From Bradyrhizobium sp. (GTDB taxonomy: Bacteria > Pseudomonadota > Alphaproteobacteria > Rhizobiales > Xanthobacteraceae), in assembly GCA_019243075.1 (NCBI GenBank), contig JAFAUV010000339.1, forward strand, positions 1 through 7,705: DNA of 7,705 nucleotides. The letters run 5' to 3'. Within the stretch, counting starts at the first letter, position 1, and each line of letters begins with the position of its first letter. The notes below the pieces were generated by a model, which worked only from the letters and a program-made list of their open reading frames with translations, did no database searches and was not told the DNA's origin. A program made the position numbers and the translations under genes. Shown here in pieces: positions 1 through 7,705 of the stretch.

Positions 1-1038
1 GATTGGGGCGGCATGCTGCTGCTCGGTGCCGGCGTCTCGATGATCTATGCCGGGCTCGACCAGGGCAACCGGCTGGACTGGCTGGAGTCGGGCACGGTGG
101 CGGCCTTGCTCGTCGGTGGCGCCGTCTTGCTCGTTCTCTTCGTCATCAACGAGCTACTTGCCCGCAATCCCTGGGCCCATGTGAATGTGCTGTTCAACCG
201 CAACATCGGCCTCGGGCTGTTGGCCATCCTGCTCTACACGCTGACGAGCCTCTCCAACTCCTCGCTGGTACCGAATTTCCTTGGCGCCGTGACGAATTTG
301 CGACCCGAACAATCCGGAGCGCTGCTCTGGACTTATGGCGCGCTGCCGATGATCCTGCTGGTGCCGATTTCGATCTGGCTGCTTCGGCATTTCGATGCGC
401 GCAGCGTAACGGTGATCGGATTTTCGGCTTTTGCTGCCGCGAATCTGCTTGGAAGCCAGCTCACGCATGACTGGGCGCGCGGCGACTTCGTTGCGATCGT
501 GCTGTTGCAGTCCATTGGTCACGCTTTCACGCTGCTGCCGCTCATTCTCATCGCCGTATCGAATTCCGATCCGACACGGGCGACTGCCTTCGCGGCCTAC
601 ATCCAGATCATGCGGCTGGGCGGCGCCGAGATCGGCGTGGCGCTGATGGGGACCTGGCTGCGCGTCCGCGAACAGGTGCATTCGAATTACCTCGGTCAGC
701 ATGTCGAGAACGGCAGCGTCGACGTCGCGCATATGCTGCAACAACTCGGCGGCTTCCTTGCGAGCCGTGGTGCATCGATCGCGCCGCAACGCACCCTCGG
801 CTTGCTCGCGAGCCTCGTGCAGCGCGAGGCCAATGTGCTCGCCTATATCGATGGCTTCTGGCTGTGCTTCTGGCTTGCGATGCTGGCGCTGCTGTGCGTG
901 AGCCTGATGACCCGGGCCCCTTCCGGGCCCTTTACGCCGGAGCCGTTCGGCCTCGCCAAGGCGCTGTTGCGCAAATGCGGCATGGAAGTGCCCGGACCCG
1001 CCGGAGCCGCGGCGCGCAAATCTCGGACGATGCGGTGA
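1..1038 (+). CDS. DHA2-family MFS drug efflux transporter, C-terminal part (5' truncated by window)
   Basis: The reading frame is open from base 1 (Asp-Trp-Gly-Gly before the first Met at base 13) and ends in TGA at 1036-1038, so the start lies outside the window. About 345 residues are visible, against roughly 500-550 for the DHA2 (EmrB/QacA, 14-helix) family. They form a series of about eight hydrophobic segments separated by short polar loops. The segment DWGGMLLLGAGVSMIYAGLD, the LFNRNIGLG stretch and the GHAFTLLPL helix resemble the second half of EmrB-like proton-coupled antiporters. A long amphipathic loop (HSNYLGQHVENG through QQLGGFLASRG) before the last helix pair is also typical of EmrB-like proteins. 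These proteins sit in the inner membrane and often pair with an EmrA-type periplasmic adaptor, which would have to lie upstream and is not visible. The substrate cannot be read from the sequence. The family call is firm; the specific drug role is inferred. Confidence 0.85.
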   Translation, partial: DWGGMLLLGAGVSMIYAGLDQGNRLDWLESGTVAALLVGGAVLLVLFVINELLARNPWAHVNVLFNRNIGLGLLAILLYTLTSLSNSSLVPNFLGAVTNLRPEQSGALLWTYGALPMILLVPISIWLLRHFDARSVTVIGFSAFAAANLLGSQLTHDWARGDFVAIVLLQSIGHAFTLLPLILIAVSNSDPTRATAFAAYIQIMRLGGAEIGVALMGTWLRVREQVHSNYLGQHVENGSVDVAHMLQQLGGFLASRGASIAPQRTLGLLASLVQREANVLAYIDGFWLCFWLAMLALLCVSLMTRAPSGPFTPEPFGLAKALLRKCGMEVPGPAGAAARKSRTMR

Positions 1039-1056
1039 AGATCGGACATGATGAAC

Positions 1057-1073
1057 GACCGGTCCGGTCTTTA
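1057..1073. terminator. possible weak bidirectional terminator between convergent genes
   Basis: In the 32-base gap between the transporter stop (1038) and the EI24-like stop (1071-1073) there is a perfect 6-base inverted repeat, GACCGG-T-CCGGTC (1057-1069), followed by TTTA. With a one-base centre it can only fold as a 4-base-pair stem (GACC/GGTC) with a 5-base loop. The T run after it is poor. The position between two converging stops suggests a terminator, but the stem is too short to be convincing. Confidence 0.25.
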
Positions 1074-1865
1074 CGCCGATCTCGGCGGCAAGGGCTCGGC
1101 GGTCTGAGCCCGCATGGTGGCCGAGGATGTCGGCGGCAGCGTGCTCGGCGAGCCGCTCGACCGGGGGCCCGAGAGGCGCTTATGCATGTGCACCATCAGC
1201 GCCATTCCGAACAGCGGCGTCGCGAGGTTGACGATCGGGATGGAGACAAAGGCCGCGATCAATGCGCCGGCCGTGAAGACGGTCGCGGCATTGTCTCTTC
1301 GCATCAGCTTGGCGTCGGCCGGCGGGCGAAAGCGCATCGCCGCCAGCTCGAAATATTGCTTTCCGAGGAGCCAGGCGGTGGCGATGAAGAACACCAGGAA
1401 GCCCGCGCCGGCCACGAACACGAAGGGCACGGCGATCAGATAGACCACGATGGTCAAAAGCGCGGTCTTGACCCCTTCGATCACGGCAGTGCTGAGCGGC
1501 AGGGCCGCGCCGGGCTGTTCCGCCGGATAATATTCGCGCTCGACCAGGTCGCCGACATCGTCGACGAAGAAGCTCGCAACCAGCGACGAGATCGCCGGCA
1601 TCAGGAATATGCCGCCCAGCACGACGCCGAGCCCGGCCGCAATCGAGACGACCCAGGCGAGCGCATTGAGCGGAACGTGAAAGCTGGCGCCGAGCATCGC
1701 CTCGGCCCAGCTTTCACCATAGCTCGCAAACCAGCTCAGCAGCCGCTGCAGGCCGACCGCGAGCACCGTGATCAGCACCAGTGCGACGCCAATGGAACGC
1801 CACAGGATCGTGCGCATCGGCGGCGACAACATTTGCGAGAGCGCCTTGACGGCGGCATCGATCAT
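1071..1865 (-). CDS. EI24 / CysZ-like integral membrane protein
   Basis: This 264-residue polytopic membrane protein has hydrophobic segments at roughly residues 22-47, 68-99, 132-153, 155-172 and 198-226. The block LLGKQYFELAAMRFRP (about 166-181) and the block NLATPLFGMALMVHMHKRL (about 213-231) match the hallmarks of the EI24 domain family, which includes the sulfate permease CysZ of enterobacteria. Alphaproteobacterial members are commonly labelled 'sulfate transporter family protein', but no cysteine-biosynthesis gene is nearby and sulfate uptake is only inferred. After the last helix there is a Ser/Pro-rich tail of about 33 residues (from 232) that looks unstructured. The ATG at 1865 is supported by an AAAGG (1879-1875, - strand) nine bases upstream and by the MIDAAVKALSQML start typical of the family. 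The gene converges on the efflux gene and diverges from the CoA-transferase. The family call is fairly firm; the function is not. Confidence 0.82.
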   Translation of the reverse strand: MIDAAVKALSQMLSPPMRTILWRSIGVALVLITVLAVGLQRLLSWFASYGESWAEAMLGASFHVPLNALAWVVSIAAGLGVVLGGIFLMPAISSLVASFFVDDVGDLVEREYYPAEQPGAALPLSTAVIEGVKTALLTIVVYLIAVPFVFVAGAGFLVFFIATAWLLGKQYFELAAMRFRPPADAKLMRRDNAATVFTAGALIAAFVSIPIVNLATPLFGMALMVHMHKRLSGPRSSGSPSTLPPTSSATMRAQTAEPLPPRSA

Positions 1866-2060
1866 GGCAGCTTACCTTTGAAAAATTGCCACCGAGAGTT
1901 AGATATAGCGGCGCCTTTCGGCAAGAGCCCTGACGCGGGCACGCTTTTGGCCGGCGGTTTTCGCACTGCGTTGTTCGGGCGCCAATGCAGCGATGCAAAG
2001 ATTATATTTTCCAGGACGCCTCCGAAAGCCTAGTCTCGCCGCAGAATTGAGGAGACGCGA
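1866..2060. promoter_or_regulatory. divergent intergenic region with candidate promoter for the CoA-transferase/lyase operon
   Basis: These 195 bases separate the EI24-like gene (-) from the CoA-transferase (+) and hold no supportable gene. For the + strand the best -10-like element is TATATT at 2003-2008; I see no good -35 at 16-18 bases upstream (CGCCAA at 1980-1985 is poor). Just upstream of that -10 is ATGCA-GCG-ATGCA (1985-1997). Because TGCA is self-complementary, this is also an inverted repeat TGCA-N4-TGCA and could be a regulator site. For the - strand a TATATC (1907-1902) lies about 37 bases before the EI24-like ATG, again without a clear -35. A strong Shine-Dalgarno GAGGAG (2049-2054) precedes the ATG at 2061 by six bases. 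The promoter calls are weak guesses; the ribosome binding site is clear. Confidence 0.35.
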
Positions 2061-3230
2061 ATGACCGCAACAGGGTTGCCGCTGCAGGGTGTGAGGGTGG
2101 TCGAGATGACCCATATGGTGATGGGTCCATGCTGCGGCATGGTTCTCGCGCAACTGGGCGCCGAGGTGATCAAGGTCGAGCCTCCCGTCGGCGACAAGAC
2201 CCGCTCGCTCGGCGGCATGGGCACGTCGTTCTTCCCGCTGTTCAACCGCGGCAAGCGCAGCATCGTGCTCGACTTCGCTTTGGCCGAAGACCGCGACACC
2301 ATGCACCGCTTGTTGCAGACCGCGGACGTGTTCCTGGAAAATTTTCGCGACGGGCAATTGGAGAGGCAGGGCCTCGGCGCCGAACAACTGCGCCGGAAAT
2401 ATCCGCATTTGATTGTCGCCGGCCACAAGGGCTTCCTCTCCGGTCCATACGAGCATCGCCCCGCGCTCGACGAGGTCGTGCAGATGATGTCGGGGCTGGC
2501 CGCCATGACCGGCACGAAGCAAAAGCCGCAGCGGGTCGGCTCTTCCGCCAACGATATCATGGGCGGCATGTTCGGCGTGATCTCGATCCTCGCCGCGCTC
2601 TACCAGAAGCGCGGCGGCAACAGCGAAGGCGCCGACATCCGCATCGGACTGTTCGAGAATTGCCTGTTCCTGGTCGCACAGCACATGGTCGAATACGAGA
2701 TGACCGGCAACAAGCCGCGCTCGATGCCGGAGCGCGAACATGCCTGGCCGATCTACGATATCTTCGCTACGGCGGACGGCAATCGCATTTTCATCGGCGT
2801 GGTTACCGAGGGCCATTGGCAGAGCTTCTGCAAGGAGTTCGGTCTGCGGGAGTTCCTGGATGATCCGAGCCTCGGCTCGACGACCGACCGCATCCTGGCG
2901 CGTTCCCGCATCATCCCGCGCGCAGCCGAGGTCATCAAGCGCTGGAACGTCAAGGAGCTTTCCGACAGGCTCGATCGGCTCAACATCTGCTTTGCGCCGA
3001 TCAATCGCCCCGAAGATCTGTTCAGCGATCCCCACGTGTTGCGGCCGGGCGGGCTCGTCAATAGTTTCAATAGCGATGGCGCGCCGTTCCGCGTGCCGGC
3101 GCTGCCGATCGAGTGGAACGGCGCCCATATCGGCGAAGGGCTGAAGGTCGCCCCGCTTGGTGCAGATACCGCGGCGATCCGCGCCGAGCTCACGAAAGAA
3201 ACCGCCAAAGCGGGGAGGAAACGCGCATGA
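2061..3230 (+). CDS. CaiB/BaiF (family III) CoA-transferase
   Basis: This complete 389-residue protein is close to the usual length for family III CoA-transferases. These enzymes move CoA from one acyl-CoA to a free carboxylic acid through an aspartyl-CoA thioester. Family blocks appear in order: LPLQGVRVVEMTH near the N-terminus, LAQLGAEVIKVEPP (29-42), RGKRSIVLDF (63-72), ADVFLENFRDGQ (88-99), GHKGFLSGPYEHRPALDEVVQ (121-141) and NDIMGGMFGVISILAAL (164-180). Asp165 falls where the catalytic Asp (Asp169 of formyl-CoA transferase) is expected. GAGGAG at 2049-2054 supports the ATG. The stop codon overlaps the start of the lyase gene (ATGA at 3227-3230), so the two are surely co-transcribed and probably translationally coupled. 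By that link the acceptor acid is likely 3-hydroxy-3-methylglutarate or a relative, as in mammalian succinate-hydroxymethylglutarate CoA-transferase (SUGCT), with succinyl-CoA a plausible donor. The family is certain; the substrate is inferred from context. Confidence 0.93.
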   Translation: MTATGLPLQGVRVVEMTHMVMGPCCGMVLAQLGAEVIKVEPPVGDKTRSLGGMGTSFFPLFNRGKRSIVLDFALAEDRDTMHRLLQTADVFLENFRDGQLERQGLGAEQLRRKYPHLIVAGHKGFLSGPYEHRPALDEVVQMMSGLAAMTGTKQKPQRVGSSANDIMGGMFGVISILAALYQKRGGNSEGADIRIGLFENCLFLVAQHMVEYEMTGNKPRSMPEREHAWPIYDIFATADGNRIFIGVVTEGHWQSFCKEFGLREFLDDPSLGSTTDRILARSRIIPRAAEVIKRWNVKELSDRLDRLNICFAPINRPEDLFSDPHVLRPGGLVNSFNSDGAPFRVPALPIEWNGAHIGEGLKVAPLGADTAAIRAELTKETAKAGRKRA

Positions 3231-4174
3231 CCGACGTTAGGAAAATCTATCCGCGGGATCGCGTGGTGCTGCGCGAGGTGGGCTTGCGCGACGGCCTGCA
3301 ATTGGTGAAGACCTTCCCGCCGACCGATGCCAAGCGGCGCTGGATCCGCGACGAATATGCCGCCGGCGTGCGACATTTCGAGGTGGGCTCGTTCCTGCCG
3401 GCGAAGACCTTCCCGCAATTCGTCGATGTGCGCGAGATCGTCGCGACCGTGGGCTCGCTTCCGGGCGGGCATGGCATTGCGCTAGTGCTGAACGAGCGCG
3501 GCGCCAACGAGGCGCTGGCGTCCGGTGTCGCCGAAATCGCGACCGTCGTGTCGGCGACCGAAGAGCACAGCCGGGCCAATGCCAATCGCTCCCGCGAATC
3601 CGCGATTGCCAATGTGAAGCGACTGTGTGAGTTGCGCGATGCCAGCGCCCACAAGCCGATCGTCAATGCCGCGATCTCGATGGCGCTGGGCTGTTCCATC
3701 GCCGGAGCGGTGGATCCGAAGGAGGTCATCCGGCTAGTCGAAAAGTGCTTTGAGGCGGGTGTCGATGCCGTGGGCATCGCCGACACCGTCGGCTATGCCG
3801 GCCCGAAGGCGGTCGGCGCATTGACCGGGGCCGCCGTGAAGATCGCAAGCGGGAAGCCGATCATCGTTCATCTGCATGATACCCGCGGCATGGGTATCGC
3901 GAACGCTTCCGCGGCGCTCGATGAAGGCGCACGCGTCCTTGACGGCTCGCTTGGAGGGCTCGGCGGCTGCCCGTTCGCGCCGGGCGCGACCGGCAATGTC
4001 GTAGTCGAGGATCTGGTGTTCCTGTGCGAGAGCAAGGGCTTCGCCACCGGCATCGATATCGACCGGCTGATCGCAGTGCGCTCGATCCTGCGCGAGACCA
4101 TGCCGAACGAACCGCTCTATGGCGGGCTGGCGCGCGCCGGCTTGCCCTGTGGAACGGCTGCGAAGGCGGCCTGA
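3227..4174 (+). CDS. hydroxymethylglutaryl-CoA lyase (DRE-TIM / HMGL-like)
   Basis: This 315-residue cytosolic enzyme would split (S)-3-hydroxy-3-methylglutaryl-CoA into acetyl-CoA and acetoacetate with a divalent metal. Family marks are complete: LREVGLRDGLQ (15-25) carries the catalytic Arg21 and metal-binding Asp22; Glu52 sits in FEVGSFLPAKTFPQFVD (51-67); HLHDTRGMG (215-223) carries the two metal His, 215 and 217; and GGLGGCPFAPGATGN (243-257) holds the active-site loop Cys248. The length matches bacterial HMG-CoA lyases (about 300). The ATG at 3227 is chosen because GGGGAGG (3212-3218) precedes it at a good distance, because it overlaps the upstream stop as ATGA, and because the protein then begins just before the TIM barrel. 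The frame stays open upstream to 3113, but that stretch lies inside the CoA-transferase gene. No other leucine-degradation genes are adjacent, so the substrate probably comes from the partner transferase. A related lyase for a longer branched substrate (LiuE/AtuE type) is the main alternative. Confidence 0.92.
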   Translation: MTDVRKIYPRDRVVLREVGLRDGLQLVKTFPPTDAKRRWIRDEYAAGVRHFEVGSFLPAKTFPQFVDVREIVATVGSLPGGHGIALVLNERGANEALASGVAEIATVVSATEEHSRANANRSRESAIANVKRLCELRDASAHKPIVNAAISMALGCSIAGAVDPKEVIRLVEKCFEAGVDAVGIADTVGYAGPKAVGALTGAAVKIASGKPIIVHLHDTRGMGIANASAALDEGARVLDGSLGGLGGCPFAPGATGNVVVEDLVFLCESKGFATGIDIDRLIAVRSILRETMPNEPLYGGLARAGLPCGTAAKAA

Positions 4175-6547
<2,373 letters not shown>

Positions 6548-6563
6548 TCAAACGTCCCGGACC

Positions 6564-6592
6564 TTGCAACCTATACCCTGTGGGGGTATGTA
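6564..6592 (+). promoter_or_regulatory. candidate csoR promoter overlapping the operator
   Basis: TTGCAA (6564-6569) matches four of six bases of the -35 consensus. Exactly 17 bases later TATGTA (6587-6592) is a poor -10 (three of six). If used, transcription would begin close to base 6599, which is the csoR ATG itself, implying a leaderless or near-leaderless message. The operator would lie in the spacer and overlap the -10. A weak -10 for the opposite direction, TATAGG (6575-6570 on the - strand), could serve copA but has no good -35. Confidence 0.3.
6573..6589. promoter_or_regulatory. CsoR-type operator shared by copA and csoR
   Basis: ATACCC (6573-6578) and GGGTAT (6584-6589) form a perfect 6-base inverted repeat around TGTGG, giving a 17-base element with a G-tract flanked by TA-rich ends. 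This is the form of known CsoR/RcnR-family operators (TA-ends around C/G tracts). It lies 25 bases from the copA ATG (6547) and nine bases from the csoR ATG (6599). One bound tetramer could therefore block both divergent promoters, with csoR autoregulated. The match is read directly; repression by the adjacent CsoR is inferred from family knowledge. Confidence 0.8.
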
Positions 6593-6598
6593 GAGGAC

Positions 6599-6874
6599 AT
6601 GCGCAAGGACATCAAGGCTTCCGTTCAGAAACGCCTCGGCCGGATCGAGGGCCAGGTTCGCGGTTTATCCAAAATGGTCGAGGAGGACCGTTATTGCATC
6701 GACATCGTGACGCAGATTTCGGCGGTGCGCGCCGCGTTGCGGCGGGTCGAGGAAGAGGTGTTGCGCGATCACGTCGCGCACTGCGTCGAGCATGCCATCG
6801 CGAGCGGCAACAAGGCCGATCAGCGGCAGAAGATCACGGAATTGATGGAAGTGATCGGTCGTTCGGACCGGTAA
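6599..6874 (+). CDS. csoR: CsoR-family Cu(I)-sensing transcriptional repressor
   Basis: This 91-residue, all-helical cytoplasmic DNA-binding protein belongs to the CsoR/RcnR/FrmR (DUF156) family, whose apo-tetramer binds the operator and lets go when Cu(I) binds. The Cu(I) fingerprint is complete: Cys33, His58 and Cys62 with the CsoR spacing (C-x24-H-x3-C). Tyr32 precedes Cys33 as in Mycobacterium tuberculosis CsoR, and Glu81 may be the second-shell Glu. The third Cys separates it from FrmR-like formaldehyde sensors. Family blocks are KRLGRIEGQVRGLSKMVEEDRYC (11-33) and TQISAVRAAL (38-47). The ATG at 6599 is the only sensible start: an in-frame Met upstream is absent and the next Met (26) is inside helix 1. 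AGAGG (6592-6596) ends only two bases before the ATG, too close for a normal ribosome site; the GGGGG at 6582-6586 (inside the operator) is better spaced. It diverges from copA, its probable target, and is probably autoregulated. Confidence 0.93.
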   Translation: MRKDIKASVQKRLGRIEGQVRGLSKMVEEDRYCIDIVTQISAVRAALRRVEEEVLRDHVAHCVEHAIASGNKADQRQKITELMEVIGRSDR

Positions 6875-6913
6875 ACATCGTCATGGCGAGGAGAGTAGGC
6901 GGCGACGTTCGAC

Positions 6914-7705
6914 CTACGCCGTCACCGTATCCCGCCGCATGCTACGGCGCTCGGGCAAACGTGCCGGCACGTATTCGACCCGCAGGAAATGCTCTTCGAT
7001 GGCGAAGCGCTCGATCACGGTCGCGACTTCCAGCTCGACCGTCATTTCCGCAGCCGGAACCGGCGTTTCTTCGTCAATCTCTTCAGGAACAAGCGGCGGC
7101 GAGTCGTGCGTTTCTGGAAACACACCGAGTTCGCCCGCCACCTCCTGGAGCGGCTTCTGTTTGTCGGCCCAATGCAAGGTCGTATAGTCGAAGCCGCGGA
7201 CGATGGTCGGCTTGACGATTTCGAAATAGGGCGAGATGTCGAAATCTCGGGGCATGTAGAGCGAGGAATCGCGGATGTGCAGGATCTCGCGCCGCGCCGC
7301 GCGGCTGCCGGCCCGCGTGATCCTGGGCAGGATCGGGTAGCGCACGGTGTCGAAGGCCTGCGCGATCAGTGCCGAGCAGATCATCTTGGTGGGATCGCCT
7401 GAGCCCAGCGCGATCATGCGCCGCCGCCAGCGCTGCGGCACGGGCAGGGGAATCAAGAAGCGCATCAGGTCGAGGATGTTCTTGGTGTCATAGCCGAAGC
7501 CGATCCGGTTGATGGCATAACGACACACCGTGACGCGGTCCTCGTAGGAGAGGCCGACCGGCCGGCACAGCCGGGTGTGATAGCTGAAATATTTCGACAG
7601 CGGCGCCGAGATGACGCCATCGCCGACATAGGCTTCGATCAGTACATGCGGCTCGCCGTCGGGCTCCTGCGCGCCGTCGATCGGACCGACATAAAGCGCG
7701 GCATG
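6914..7705 (-). CDS. YiiX/YebB-like permuted NlpC/P60 cysteine hydrolase, C-terminal part (5' truncated by window)
   Basis: The frame runs without a stop from the right edge (7705) to TAG at 6916-6914, giving 263 visible residues; the start is outside the window. A GTG at 7528 is in frame but is not the start, because family sequence continues upstream of it. The edge residues HAALYVG look like the catalytic His block of permuted papain-fold (DUF830, YaeF/YiiX) amidases, in which His precedes Cys. VLIEA...GDGV (21-31 of the visible part) fits the next conserved acidic strand, and KMICSALIAQAF (107-118) carries the likely nucleophile, Cys110. Then comes about 145 residues of tail, including an acidic Pro/Glu-rich stretch (about 203-226) with no family I recognise. 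Such proteins are thought to hydrolyse amide or ester bonds in peptides or lipids; no substrate can be read here. The gene converges on csoR with a 39-base gap and is probably unrelated to copper control. Confidence 0.75.
   Translation of the reverse strand, partial: HAALYVGPIDGAQEPDGEPHVLIEAYVGDGVISAPLSKYFSYHTRLCRPVGLSYEDRVTVCRYAINRIGFGYDTKNILDLMRFLIPLPVPQRWRRRMIALGSGDPTKMICSALIAQAFDTVRYPILPRITRAGSRAARREILHIRDSSLYMPRDFDISPYFEIVKPTIVRGFDYTTLHWADKQKPLQEVAGELGVFPETHDSPPLVPEEIDEETPVPAAEMTVELEVATVIERFAIEEHFLRVEYVPARLPERRSMRRDTVTA

Noticed and set aside
864..2033. A 389-codon open frame on the + strand, running from the efflux gene end across the EI24-like gene
   Set aside because: Its translation is highly charged and low in hydrophobics, and it lies antisense to a clear membrane protein gene. 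It is a product of GC-rich codon bias.
1899..3128. A 409-codon open frame on the - strand, antisense to the CoA-transferase gene
   Set aside because: It mirrors the + strand gene, whose catalytic family motifs are unambiguous. Its translation is Arg/His/Ala-rich with no recognisable motif, as expected of a GC-rich shadow frame.
3113..3226. Upstream extension of the lyase frame as its true N-terminus
   Set aside because: The extension lies inside the CoA-transferase coding sequence in another frame and is Arg-rich. The ATG at 3227 has a good ribosome site and matches the family's start.
6856..6870. Inverted repeat CGGTC-GTTCG-GACCG at the 3' end of csoR as a terminator
   Set aside because: The 5-base stem is inside the coding sequence and is followed by GTAAACATCG with no T run. 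It is too weak to call.
6895..6921. Short complementary segments (GTAGG/CCTAC and CGGCG/CGCCG) between csoR and the NlpC/P60 gene as a bidirectional terminator
   Set aside because: The stems are mutually exclusive, only five bases long, and lack T runs on either side.
6914..7528. GTG at 7528 as the start of the NlpC/P60-like gene
   Set aside because: The frame continues open to the window edge, and the upstream residues include the expected catalytic His block (HAALYVG), so the real start is outside the window.

Overview
The window is GC-rich and densely coded. The protein families, and the general resemblance of the proteins to those of rhizobial genomes, suggest an alphaproteobacterial chromosome, most likely Bradyrhizobium or Rhodopseudomonas-like. 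That assignment rests on familiarity with such proteins, not on a marker gene or a search. I see no rRNA, tRNA, CRISPR array, insertion sequence or phage gene.

Layout from left to right. Bases 1-1038 (+) hold the C-terminal two thirds of a DHA2-type drug efflux transporter. It converges on an EI24/CysZ-like membrane protein at 1071-1865 (-). A 195-base divergent intergenic region (1866-2060) follows. Next is a tight two-gene operon on the + strand: a family III CoA-transferase (2061-3230) and an HMG-CoA lyase-type enzyme (3227-4174), joined by an ATGA stop/start overlap. The lyase stop codon directly abuts, with no intervening base, the stop codon of a converging Cu(I) P1B-type ATPase (4175-6547, -). 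The ATPase is transcribed divergently from a CsoR-family copper repressor (6599-6874, +). A 51-base gap between them contains a perfect ATACCC-N5-GGGTAT inverted repeat that looks like the shared CsoR operator. The window ends in a permuted NlpC/P60 (YiiX/YebB-like) cysteine hydrolase on the - strand (stop at 6914) whose start lies beyond base 7705.

Two functional units can be read. The first is a carboxylic acid catabolism pair. The CoA-transferase would activate a 3-hydroxy-3-methylglutarate-type acid, and the lyase would split the CoA ester to acetyl-CoA plus a 3-oxoacid such as acetoacetate; the substrate is inferred. The second is a self-contained copper homeostasis unit: CsoR senses Cu(I), releases the shared operator, and the ATPase exports Cu(I) from the cytoplasm. 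The ATPase carries an N-terminal YHS domain and a CPMHPE/CPICGM metal-binding module in place of the usual GMxCxxC domains. The rest of the window is ordinary accessory or household content. I found no convincing evidence of a wholly new system; the most informative details are regulatory (the csoR/copA intergenic region and the abutting convergent stops).
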